Origin: Mytilus trossulus
Lineage: Eukaryota; Mollusca; Bivalvia; Mytilida; Mytilidae
Assembly (NCBI RefSeq): GCF_036588685.1
Contig: NC_086382.1
Coordinates: forward strand, 61,212,987 to 61,276,986
DNA: 64,000 nt
Direction: 5' to 3'
The notes beneath the pieces are model-generated. The model was not told where the DNA came from and did not search any database. It saw nothing but the letters and a program-made list of their open reading frames with translations. Made by a program: the position numbers and the translations under genes. This document shows positions 12,901-22,093 of this stretch, piece after piece (position 1 is the first letter of the stretch; each line of letters begins with the position of its first letter).

Positions 12901-15774
12901 AGACTATAAAGACTATAAGCTACATTATTTGTATTCTGGTACGCAATAGTCAAATTCACTGTCTTTTTTGTAACCACCGAGCCGCCATGTTGACTTGCTG
13001 AAATCAGTAAACCAGGGATATCGTTACCATAAATTACTTAAAACCTTTACTAAATTTTTCCATAGATATTAATATTTGGTTTTGAAGTTTGGTTTTACCT
13101 GCAAAAATCTTATTTCAAACGGGATAGCACATCCTCATTTTTACGGAAGAGTTGTTTACCGTGCCCGGAAATTTAGAAATGATCCATGTAAACTTGTGGC
13201 TCCTTTAAATAAATTTATTCTAAAAGGTTACCTATTGAACACTGTAATAAGATGATTGAATTTTGTTTTATTGGTATAAATATTTATTTTGTTATCAGTA
13301 CAGTGAAAGCTAACTAAACATTACTAGTATGTTATATACATATACATTTTGATCGATCTACAATCTGTCGATACCTGTAACTTGGCATTGTACAAGGTCA
13401 TGTTTTACTCTGGCTGTTTATGACGTCTTTACACTTAATCCATTGTATGTTGGATGTGTACGGATTTATTGTTTAGTCTTAGAGGCATGTTATTTTATTA
13501 GTTGTAAGTGGCTTTGAACTAGCTGTCAGATAACTGCGAGTACTCTCAGATCTGTTCATTATGTCTTTTTGTGTCGGGATGGATAATTACCCGGCCACGT
13601 CCACTTGTATTTTTTGTCTATCTGATGAGATCAGCTTTTTCAACAGATTTTTATAGTTCGTTCTTATATTGTACTGTTATACCGCTGTCCCAGGTTAGGG
13701 GGAGGGTTGGGATCCCGCTAACATGTTTAACCCCGACACATTATTTATGTATGTGCCTGTCCCAAGTCAGGAGCCTGTAATTCAGTGGTTGTCGTTAGTT
13801 TAAGTGTTACATATTTGTTTTTCGTTCATTTTTTTTTTACATAAATAAGGCCGTTAGTTTTCTCGTTTGAATTGTTTTACATTGATTTATCGGGGTCTTT
13901 TATAGCTGACTATGCGGTATGGGCTTTGCTCATAGTTGAAGGCCGTACTGTGACCTATAGTTGTAAATGTGTGTGTCAGTTTGATCTTTTGTGGATAGTT
14001 GTCTCATTGGCAATCATACCACATCTTCTTTTTTTATATCATCAGTGACGCTCGAATCCAAAAAAGTTAAAAAGGCCAAATAAAGTACAAAGTTGGAGAG
14101 CATTGAGGACCAAAATTGCTAACAGTTTTTGCCAAATACAGCTAAAGTAATCTATGCCTAAGGTAGAATAGCCTTAGTATTTAAAAAAATTCAAGAATTT
14201 GTAAACAGTAAATTTATAAATATAACCATATCAATGACAATTCATGTCAGCACACAAAAAGTGCTGACTACAGGGCTTGTGATAGCCTCAGGGAAATATC
14301 TCCCCACCAGCAGTGACATCGGCCCTGAGGTTGTAAATAAACTCATCATAGATACCAGGACTAAATTAAGTATATACGCCAGACGCGCGTATCGTCTACA
14401 AAACACTCATCAGTGACGCTCGAATCCAAAAATGAAAACCATTCATATAAAGTTTTAATAAGATATTTCAAGGGACTATAAATATAAAAAGTGGCCGGTT
14501 TGTTTGAAATAGTATGGACACCTTTCCACAGAAGCTTTAGTTAACCTGTGTTATAAATCAGCCAAACAATTTTAGATATAGAAAATGCTGTTTTTTATTA
14601 AATAATTCATATTGAACTTATGCTATCTTAGCACATAGCTCGGTAACATTTCCCTCGTAGCATCAAGTATTCAAGAAACAATGTAACGCTGATATTTTCA
14701 AATGATCAAATTCAATATTGATGTTAATTTCTAGTATATAATAATATGAAAAAAATAAATTTTGCACATTACATGCAGAATTTATTTTTACCTGAAGTCC
14801 TTCGCCGTACGTGGTGCCATAGTAGTTATTTGCAGTGTCCAAATCAAGCATTAAGGTCATATGAAACTCTGAGCCTTCATGTTTCGATTTTATTTTCATG
14901 TTTGGATTAGATGTGAAGCATGCTCTGTTTGGATAAAGTTTAATTTGGAAGTATTTCTTGACATCTAAGGGGCTAAAATCAAAATTTGCAGATACCAATA
15001 GCCCACCTGGATCAAGAACTTTTTTCTGATCTATCATTACATCTTCTAATGTTCGGTTCAGGTAAAACCCCTCTTGTTCAAAGATGGGATCGCTCCAATT
15101 TATAGGTTTACTCGGAAAGTGCACAGAAACCAGACTAACGCTTGAGTAATAATTTTCTATTCTTGAATCATTGCTAATCGCACTTTTATTTAGTGAGTTT
15201 AGATTGCAAACTGTCACTGTTGGAAACTCTATTTCATTTTGTGGTTTGGTATACTGAGTCATTGTTGTTGGATAACTATAGTAAAGTTTAATCTCCTGTA
15301 CAACTGTGACTGTAAGGTAAATACCACACGATAGAATAACACAAATCCATAGTAACCTAAAACGAAAAAGTTAACACGAAAGCTTATCAAAGTATTATAT
15401 GACATACAAATAGGTTGTACCTAAATGAGCAACTTGCTTCTATTGATGTAGATAAAGCAACTTCTAGACTTTTAGAAGATGTTATAATTTGATTTACAGT
15501 TTAATCAGTTCAATAATAATTCTAATGGAACATATCTACTATTGTCTTAAATATTATAGATGATGGATTGAATGATAGGTCAGAAGCGCTGAAGACTTAA
15601 TGGTGAATTTTCCTTTCGATTAATGTATACTCACATTCTTATTTTCGTTCTGCTCGTGTTTCCTGATAGTTTATTAACACCATGGAATCCAGTATTTTGA
15701 CTGAAAACGTTCCATAGGTCACCAATATTCTGTAATGGTCCAGTATAAGACGGAGAGTTATCATTACTCGTCAT
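3779..15774 (-). CDS. DEG/ENaC-family sodium/cation channel, gene A (8 exons, 475 aa)
   Basis: Two-pass trimeric plasma-membrane cation channel of the DEG/ENaC superfamily. Exons, in order: 15774-15635, 15356-14792, 10766-10665, 10154-9995, 8860-8807, 7237-7081, 5504-5410, 3933-3779, all with GT-AG borders and a continuous frame. The start ATG is the first after an in-frame TAG at 15780-15778. Visible family marks are the gating motif GFHG (His31-Gly32), TM1 at about residues 48-66, FPTVTVCNLN just after it, an NRT glycosylation site, CDCPLPC at 351-357, and the pore/TM2 segment GLFLGASIVTLTELCEF at about 433-449. A total of 475 aa is at the short end for the family. The ligand or gating stimulus cannot be read from sequence; molluscan members include FMRFamide-gated and acid-sensing types. 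Gene A lies downstream of its paralog gene B on the same strand. Confidence 0.85.
5026..5395 (+). repeat. Penelope-like retroelement 3' tail fragment in gene A intron 7
   Basis: Carries 'TTCGTTTCTGTGTGTGTAAC' twice (about 5062 and 5245), 'CACATTACTATAAGACGTGT' and 'TTTTGAACAGCGGTATACTG'. The same modules lie downstream of the reverse transcriptase at 18990-20240. No coding part is present. It sits in antisense orientation to gene A. Confidence 0.65.
5410..5504 (-). CDS. gene A exon 7: pre-TM2 strand
   Basis: Encodes RQNYVNLHIYFDQLS and SAGDIF, the strand leading into TM2. In the 30-residue core it differs from gene B at only three positions. A retroelement tail on the opposite strand ends about 18 bp from its GTATGT donor. 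Confidence 0.85.
6240..6400 (+). repeat. degenerate copy of the 'TTGTCTCATTGGCA' tail repeat
   Basis: Contains 'AGCTTGCTGCTCGGTGATAA' and 'TTGTCTCATTGGCACTCATA', matching the better copies at 13840-14035 and 41270-41480. It lies in intron 6 of gene A. Confidence 0.5.
7081..7237 (-). CDS. gene A exon 6: CDCPLPC segment
   Basis: Encodes GDFYKQAKLA, then CDCPLPC, then a run ending in SSLFPSDFYSKKAF and HLDYYR. The Cys-x-Cys-Pro-x-Pro-Cys core is a hallmark of DEG/ENaC ectodomains. Ends in phase 2 at GTAACG. Confidence 0.85.
7555..8260 (+). repeat. 32-36 bp minisatellite split by about 475 bp
   Basis: About five units of 'AAGTGCCATCTATTTAACC' plus AGAAGAA-like text at 7555-7712, anchored at 7563, 7599, 7631, 7663 and 7695. 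About two more units of the same repeat lie at 8190-8258. The intervening 475 bp is unrelated, which suggests insertion into an older array or two independent blocks. It is intronic (gene A intron 5). Confidence 0.6.
8807..8860 (-). CDS. gene A exon 5: short 54-nt cysteine exon
   Basis: Encodes EYYCSKFEVANCTTKAIG. The exon has exactly the same length (54 nt) and phase (1 to 1) as the gene B exon 5 and shares the YYCSKF-VANC core. Too short for an ORF scan; found by alignment with its paralog. Confidence 0.8.
   Translation of the reverse strand: MNITALSLKWLTVLRKL
9995..10154 (-). CDS. gene A exon 4: first cysteine-rich segment
   Basis: Reads YEYLPKPYEAMENMYCKD, then YYRSSCFKDCLSTFILDRC and HCLPYTHK. 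The Y.rs.C...C......C.C spacing is the DEG/ENaC cysteine-rich domain. It leaves phase 1 at a GTGCGT donor aligned with the gene B donor. Confidence 0.85.
10665..10766 (-). CDS. gene A exon 3: ectodomain strand
   Basis: Thirty-four codons, phase 0 at both ends: FIVHDANEDP, then NGFYVRPGRDVFASVHKKR. This matches the family pattern 'hHd...P...G..V.PG....V', in which a hydrophobic-His segment precedes a Pro-Gly turn. Donor GTGAGT. Confidence 0.85.
10880..11010 (+). repeat. degenerate tail repeat in gene A intron 2
   Basis: Contains 'TATGACTTGGACGAAGAGTT' and 'CCACATCTTCCTATATCGAT', corresponding to the end of the dispersed tail repeat at 41405-41475. Confidence 0.45.
11721..13010. mobile_element. 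foldback/MITE-like element with about 85-bp inverted ends
   Basis: The left end (11721-11810) and right end (about 12928-13010) are inverted copies; both contain 'ACTGATTTCAGCAAGTCAAC' and 'ATGGCGGCTCGGTGGTTAC'. No transposase is visible inside. The interior contains a second palindrome (about 12016-12174, arms AATAATTCATGG / CCATGAATTATT), an inverted tail-repeat fragment (12270-12430) and an ACGCGCGTTTCGTC repeat (12822-12920). It abuts a reverse-transcriptase coding fragment that begins at 13013. Confidence 0.7.
12822..12920 (+). repeat. ACGCGCGTTTCGTC dispersed repeat, copy 1
   Basis: 'ATAAACTCATCATAGATA', 'CAGGACTAAATTTAGTA' and 'GACGCGCGTTTCGTCTACAA', as in copies at 14221, 47838 and 52483. 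Widespread in mussel genomes from memory; its transposition class is not known to me. Confidence 0.65.
13013..13255 (+). pseudogene. reverse-transcriptase-type retroelement, C-terminal fragment
   Basis: One frame reads GYRYHKLLKTFTKFFHRY, a stop, then YLVLKF, NGIAHPHFYGRVVYRARKF, RNDPCKLVAPLN and KGYLLNTVIR, with TGA at 13253-13255. The 'HPHFYG.VVYRARK' text is, from memory, the C-terminal part of Penelope-like reverse-transcriptase proteins in molluscs. The 5' side is cut off where the foldback element ends at 13010. An internal stop makes it dead. Confidence 0.6.
13256..14036 (+). repeat. retroelement 3' tail following the 13013-13255 fragment
   Basis: Long untranslated tail with 'AACATGTTTAACCCCGACAC', 'GTCCCAAGTCAGGAGCC', 'TTTTCTCGTTTGAATTG', 'GAAGGCCGTACTGTGACC' and 'GTTGTCTCATTGGCAATCAT', ending in a T-rich stretch. 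It is the best copy in the window of the tail repeat found in pieces elsewhere. Confidence 0.6.
14036..14440 (+). repeat. two ACGCGCG-family repeat pieces with stem-loop
   Basis: A tail-only piece (14040-14120, 'CATCAGTGACGCTCGAATCC') is followed by a fuller copy (14221-14440). The fuller copy has the hairpin TCAGCAC...GTGCTGA, 'AACTCATCATAGATACCAGG', 'GACGCGCGTATCGTCTACAA' and 'CATCAGTGACGCTCGAATCC'. Confidence 0.65.
14792..15356 (-). CDS. gene A exon 2: TM1 and proximal ectodomain
   Basis: The acceptor is TTTTAG. The exon opens with TM1 (LLWICVILSCGIYLTVTVV), runs through FPTVTVCNLN and GFYLNRTLEDV, and ends in NNYYGTTYGEGLQ before a GTAAAA donor. It leaves phase 0. The long open frame past the donor, to about 14663, is intronic read-through. 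Confidence 0.85.
15635..15774 (-). CDS. gene A exon 1: cytosolic N-terminus with HG gating motif
   Basis: Encodes 46 residues plus two bases. Contains FSQNTGFHGVNKL, whose His-Gly pair is the conserved gating motif before TM1. The donor is GTGAGT at 15634-15629. Intron 1 is only 278 bp. Confidence 0.85.
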
Positions 15775-16984
15775 TTTCTATATGTATGCTACAGAAGCAA
15801 TAACATTCATGTATTTTAATTATAAAAAAAAACAAGCTTTTAAACACAGATTTTTCCATTTAAAATCATTTCAAAGCTTCCGATTTTTCTTCGATTTTTT
15901 CTTCTATTTCAAAAGAAAGCAAACAGTTGCTTTATCATCACAGGTCAATGCGTCTGTTTGATTTTTATCTGAAGACTCTTTACGGATGACAAATAATAGA
16001 TCGCACTCAAAATAGACCAAATCGAAAGGTAAACATCGTCATCTATTTAGTATACTTAATATGTCGGTTATGAAATAGTGGATTTTTCGTTTTGTTGTCT
16101 TTCTTGAATTATGAATATGGACCACAACGCATCCGTTAAATATGATTAAAAAAACTGAAAGATATTATATATCTACCTTGTCTAATTGTTGTTTTGAATA
16201 TACAAAGGAAGGTGCGCAGTTCATGACATTATAGCTATACAATTTCTTTGTAGCTTTTATTTAGGTTTTTTTTTTTGTAGTGTCAAATAAAATTTGAACA
16301 CACACTCACTTATACTTCATATGAGACACGACTGTTTTACTCAATTCAGTTTCTTCACACTTGGACCTTAACATCTATTTAAACGAGATAGATTCACTGA
16401 AGATCGATTTAAGCCCAATGTGAACGCTTTCAATCGATCCTAAATCGGCCCAAACTTAAATACCAAAATGAGGTTGTATATTTTGAATTGATCTTTAATG
16501 TAAAATTGCAAAAATTGTCAAGTAGAAACACAAATGTCTAATAATGTGTTGTTGGGAATCATAACGGCAAAAACAAGAAAAAGTTCCACTAAGTAGAATA
16601 TTACGAGGAGGCAATTAAAAGTAGATGTCTGGAAACAAAGTTTGGTCAACTATTTCACTTTGAAGAGATGGCTTGTCGTTGTCATGACACCGATGAGTTA
16701 AGCTTATCCGCAAGCAAATCATAAAGATCCGAATATAATCTCCTTTGTCTGATGAGTAACTTGTTTATTTAAATATGTTATGTTACATTTTCCCTTCGCA
16801 ATTCCTTATTTGTGACACAAAGTATTGAGAGTGCTTCATGTTGTGTCGCATTCTATTAGATCTCGAGGGTATCACAAGCCCAGTAGCCAGTACTTGGGAA
16901 ATACAATAACAATCAAAACCAAGGAGTAAACAAGACTCACAAAACAAAAAGACATTTACATCAACAGTTATAACGTTTCTTTTT
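15775..16984. other. 5' flank of gene A, no gene seen
   Basis: The region immediately upstream of the gene A start presumably includes its promoter and 5' UTR. No clear TATA box or upstream exon could be identified. The sequence is AT-rich without obvious repeats except short homopolymers. Confidence 0.4.
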
Positions 16985-18910
16985 TTAAGGTAGAATTCGC
17001 CAAAAAAGGTTTAGATGCTGTAAATATTGGCAATATTTTCCATCAAAAATCTGTACAAAAAACTATAACTGATTACTTCAAAAATAAAGCTACACCTGCT
17101 ATTTCTTAAACTTACACCAAGTCTATTGCATCAAAGATATTCAACCAAAAGAGAGTTTTAGAGGCTTTAAACCTCAAAGATACAACATCCAAGCCGCCGA
17201 ATTGCTCATGGGCATCGTCACAATACAATTACAGTCCATCTGGTCATATTATTACTGCTGACCTTGGCATTGTTACCAATGAACAACTAAGAGAGTTGTT
17301 AGCCAAGGGACCAAAATATAGAATCCTCCGGCCCATCAACTGGAAAAAGAATTTCAAATTACTGATGGATGCATGAAAATGGGTAAAGCGCGAACCAGAC
17401 GAACCAGAACTGGACACTTTGCCTGAATGGATCAAAGCTATTCGATCATGCATTCAGAGGCGCATACAAAAACTACGATGTAATATGAGTACGAGAGTTT
17501 CTAACCCTTTCAACAATCCGGAGGGTGTGGATGCTTTATACTCTTTGCATGACAAATATGTCGTTGTTCCAGCCGATAAAGCCTCCAATAATATTGTCTT
17601 CATATGTAAAAAAAACACATTATTTGCAATGTCTCACTACAGAGCTTGGAATTGTTAAAACTGCTGGTAATCCTACATATTCTTTAACATCATTTACCAA
17701 TGATGACATTTTACAAAATCATTAATCTGTCCTTTCTTTTGGTATCAACATCAAAGAAAACGAAGAAAACTTACCCTCATTATACTGGATACCTACATTA
17801 CACAAAACTCCATATGAAGAACGATACATAGCTGCGTCTTCAAAATGTTCGACTAAACATCTTTCTAAAGTACTGACTGCTATTCTTTCTACAGTTAAAG
17901 ATAGGCTTCAAAACAATTGTGAGGAGATATATTCTACCAGTGGTGTTAACCAGATGTGGATTCTCAAAAATTCGAAAGATCTACTGCTTAACCTTCGATC
18001 ACAATCTATGCAATTTTGCAGCAACATAAAAACTTTTGATTTTTCTACGCTATATACTACTATTCCCCATGCTCAGTTGAAAGATCGACTTCACCATCTC
18101 ATAAAACAGAGCTTTTTCTATAAAAATGGGAAGCGTAGATACAAATTTCTTGTTTTGGGTTACAATAATTCATATTTTGTGAAGAATCACACTGAGTCTT
18201 CCAGAAAATATACTGAAGATGATATTAACAAAATGCTGGACTTTTTGATCGACAATATATTTGTTGATTTTGGAGGATTTATATTTCAAAAGACAGTCGG
18301 TATTCCAATTGGTATTAATTGTGCACCCCTGCTGGCTGATTTGTTTTTGTACTCGTATGAAGCAGAATTCATTCAGAACCTTCTAAAAAACAAAAAGAAA
18401 AAGCACCTTGCGAAATTCTTTAATTTTACTTTCCGATATATTGATGATGTTCTATCATTGAATAACCCATATTTCAGCCAATACTTACATCTCATATATC
18501 CCAGTGAACTTGAAATTAAGGATACTACTGATACAAGAAGGACTGCTTCATACCTTGACCTTTTCCTCAATATTGACGTAGATGGACGACTTCACACGAA
18601 AATCTATGATAAACGCGACGATTTCAACTTGCCAATTGTCAATTTCCCATTTCTCAACAGTAACATACCCTCTGCCCCTTCGTATGGTGTTTACATAACA
18701 CAATTGATTCGTTATTCACGTGCTTGTTTACACTATCCGGACTTCATATACAGGAGTGTGCTCCTTACGCAGAAACTGCCCCAACAATGTTATGAGTAGG
18801 ACAGATTAAAATTGACACTACGTAAATTTTATGGACACCATCACGAATTGGTGGATCCATACGATTTGTCTTTAACCAAACTAGCTACGGACATTTTTAC
18901 CACATGGTAG
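16985..18910 (+). pseudogene. Penelope-like retroelement reverse transcriptase, copy 1, nearly readable
   Basis: The RT-containing protein is broken by few lesions. The first part reads KVEFAKKGLDAVNIGNIFHQ, a stop at about 17107, then SPSGHIITADLGIVTNEQLR, another stop near 17376, and DKYVVVPADKASNNIVF, with a frame change near 17600-17660 and a stop near 17723. The core then reads YWIPTLHKTPYEERYIAAS, FDFSTLYTTIPH (motif A region), GIPIGINCAPLLADLFLY, and FRYIDDVLSL with the catalytic YIDD. An in-frame TAG at 18797 interrupts the end, after which the frame continues (DRLKLTLRKFYGHHHELVDP) to 18910. The 'LYT.IPH' and 'RYIDDVL' motifs and the Lys-His-Lys-like upstream block fit Penelope-like RTs. 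No GIY-YIG endonuclease was recognised in its expected C-terminal place. Confidence 0.75.
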
Positions 18911-20240
18911 ATTGTAGTTTGTCATTATGTCGTCTTATCTTTTAATTACCAAACGTGACTTATTCCTGATTGTGACTGTTTTGCTGAATGCGAATTCGCA
19001 TTACTATAAGACGTGTTACGGTACTTGTCTATCCCAAATTCATGTATTTAGTTTATATGTTTAATGTTATATTTGTAATTTTCATCCGATTTTGTCAAAT
19101 GTGTTGACGTCTTTTCTATTATATTTATGTGTTATGGAAAGAAAAATTAATCACATCATTTATTAAATTTAATTTTGTTCAACGTAATCTGTACGATAAT
19201 TTACGTTTGAATTTGGAATCATAACAAACTGGACATATATATATATTATAGTTAATTGCTATTAATAGGTATTGCAATATGCATTGTGTTTAAATGTAAT
19301 ATCATTATTTAGTTCTAATATAATCTTAAATCTATCCTAATTCCATCTTACTTTTGAATTATAGTTTTTCATCTGTGACGTCATTTTTGCGTTGTTTCAG
19401 AAATTTCAAATTCAAACGTGACGTTTTTGTTGTGCCTTTTCGCCATCGTATGTTTTTATGATTTATTTATCTGAGGCCTGCCTGAGTCTGGTGTGTCTAT
19501 TCTGTGTTGGTCTTAGCATTATGTATTCAGGTTTAGTTTTCTCTAATTAGTTAATACTTCAGTTTCATTATGTATATTTTGTTTGCAATTGCTTTAATTG
19601 TTCTAAATAATAAGGATGTACTTATCCCAAGCATGAAAACATAGCCGTATTTGACACAACCTTTTTCAACTTTTGATCTTCAGTGCTGTACAACTTTGTA
19701 CTTATTTTCACTTTCGATCTTTTATATCTGGGCGTCTTGTATCGTCTAGTCTTGTGTGGACGCGGCGCATTTTTGGCGTTTTGAATTATAAACCTGATGC
19801 TTTTTTTAATCATGTGTTTCTTTGTTTAATATGTTCTCCTAATCATTTATATTGTAGTCCTGTTATATTATTTTGTCATTTCAATGTTATATTTAACATT
19901 GCCATTAAAGTGCGAGGTTTGGCATGCCACAAAACCAGGTTCAACCCACCATTTTCTCCTTTAAAAATGTCCTGTACCAAGTCTGGAAGATGGCCATTGT
20001 TATAGTATTGTTCGTTTCTGTGTGTGTGACATTTTAACGTTGCGTCGTTTGTTTTCACGTGTGTTCTCGTGGGATTTTGTCTGATGCTTGGTCCGTTTCT
20101 GTGTGTGTTACATTTCAGTGTTGTGCCGTTGTTCTTCTCTTATATTTTTAAATGCGTTTACCTTGGTTTCAGTTAGTTACCCCGATTTTGTTTTTTGTCT
20201 ATGGATTTATGAGTTTTGAACAGCGGTATACTACTGTTGC
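18911..20240 (+). repeat. 3' region of Penelope-like copy 1
   Basis: Untranslated tail with 'CGCATTACTATAAGACGTGT', 'CCAAGTCTGGAAGATGGCC', 'TTCGTTTCTGTGTGTGTGAC' and 'TTTTGAACAGCGGTATACTA'. The tail includes the module 'CCACCATTTTCTCCTTTAAA' that recurs as a separate dispersed repeat at 22740, 41590 and 44945. Confidence 0.65.
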
Positions 20241-20364
20241 CTTTATACATAATAATTCAGAAACAACATGAACTGCACGAAATCCGGGAGTGAAATCAGG
20301 TCCTCCGGAAGAGTAAGCATTTTCTGCAACGTATACGGCACACATCGTGTTATTTCTTTGTTCT

Positions 20365-21115
20365 GTTCGGTAATGATAGAAGATTATTATGAATGAGGAA
20401 GAATATCATATATGATTTCTGACACAGTTATGTCATAATGGCCATTCAGTTTATGATGGCAACCGTAAAACGTTTGGTAATGATTGAAGGTTATTATGAC
20501 CGAGAAAGAATATCAGATATGATTTCTGACACACTTTTGTCATAACGGCCAATCAGTTAATGATGGCGACTGTAAAACGTTTGGTAATGATTGAAGGTTA
20601 TTATGATCCAGAAAGAATATCAGATATGATTTCTGACACACTTTTGTCATAATGGCAATCAGTTAATGATGGTGACCGTAAAACGTTTGGTAATGAATGA
20701 AGGTTATTATGACCGAGAAAGAATATCAGATATGATTTCTGACACACTTTTGTCATAACGGCCAATCAGTTAATGATGGCGACTGTAAAACGTTTGGTAA
20801 TGATTGAAGGTTTTTATGACCGAGAAAGAATATCAGATATGATTTCTGACACACTTTTGTCATAACGGCCAATCAGTTAATGACGGTGACCGTAAAACGT
20901 TTGGTAATGAATGAAGGTTATTATGATCCAGAAAGAATATCAGATATGATTTCTGACACACTTTTGTCATAACGGCCAATCAGTTAATGACGGCGATCGT
21001 AAAACGTTTGGTAATGATTGAAGGTTTTTATGACCGAGAAAGAATATCAGATATGATTTCTGACACACTTTTGTCATAACGGCCAATCAGTTAATGATGG
21101 CGACAGTCAAAATGC
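20365..21115. repeat. 107-bp tandem array, about seven units
   Basis: The anchor CGTTTGGTAATGA recurs at 20471, 20578, 20684, 20791, 20898 and 21005 (steps 106-107 bp), preceded by one diverged unit from about 20365. Each unit contains GTTATTATGAC and GTCATAAC arms that could pair, and ATATCAGATATGAT. Noncoding. It lies between gene A and gene B. Confidence 0.85.
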
Positions 21116-21944
21116 GCATCCTGTGCAGGAAAATTGGTACCGTTAATGATATTGTATACTACAACTAATAATAATGAAATTGAAACCATAATAAAAGTAT
21201 CCGAAAAAAGCTGACATTAATTTATAATAATACAAAACACTTCATACTCAAACTTGTATATCTATTATTTTCTTAATATTTTGCGTGTTATTCGTAAGTA
21301 AAGAACAAAATGGTAATAAATACTTATCTTTCTTTACAGATAGCCCCGTCAGGAGATATGTCTCCGAATTGTAATGTACTATTTATGTTTATGACAGCCC
21401 TACCCCCTTCCTAAGGAGGTTTGATAATCGGACTTTTGGCGATATATTTTGATAAAAAGTATAGAGCTGTGGTCAGTAAAACATGGTAGCAAGTATTAAT
21501 TAATTCATTCCTGCATAAAACTCTAGTATACCATGCTAGTTCAGTGTAATATCTGACAATTTTAATGTTCATTGTTCATTCATGACGTAAACTGAGCAAT
21601 ACCTATACAAACTACAGATAGCCGAGTCTTAATGAGCTTGTCTGTATAAAAATTGAAGTATTGTTGTACAAACAAACGCACATCTATTGCAAAAGTGTGA
21701 TCATGATTAGTTCATATCAATGGTCGAATATTCGGGGGGGGGGGGGGGATGAATGATGTGTTCTAAAACTCTAACACAAAGTGTCTTTTCTGCAATATGA
21801 ACTAAACAAATAAAAAGGAATGATCATTGGATGCTCCGCTTTCGTTGAATATCTGTTTAAACTTAAATGCCTTCGACACTTATTTGTCAAGTGTCATACA
21901 GGAGACTCCATGGGAAAGTTTCGGGTGTTCATCTTGAATCATTT
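21116..21944. other. 3' flank of gene B, no gene seen
   Basis: AT-rich intergenic DNA with a poly-G run near 21736-21749. No coding sequence or recognised repeat was found. Confidence 0.4.
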
Positions 21945-22093
21945 TTATTTAAAAGCTACTTTTTGCACTCTGGTTCCTCTGTTTCTTAGGTTGCTTAGGA
22001 AAGTCCAGAAGGCATATATCAGGAACTCGCATAGTTCTATGAGGGTTACAATACTTGCACCAAGAAACAATCCCATTTGCCCACCAAGGTTAG
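21945..22093 (-). CDS. gene B exon 8: pore, TM2 and C-terminus
   Basis: Split Ala codon, NLGGQ, GLFLGASIVTLIELCEF, LIYAFWTF, LRNRGTRVQKVAFK and TAA. Uses Ile where A and C have Thr after the GASIVTL run. The stop lies within an AATAAA hexamer, as in gene A. Confidence 0.85.

Noticed and set aside
20365..21115. Possible CRISPR array
   Set aside because: Units are adjacent 107-bp tandem copies with no unique spacers, in a eukaryotic genome.
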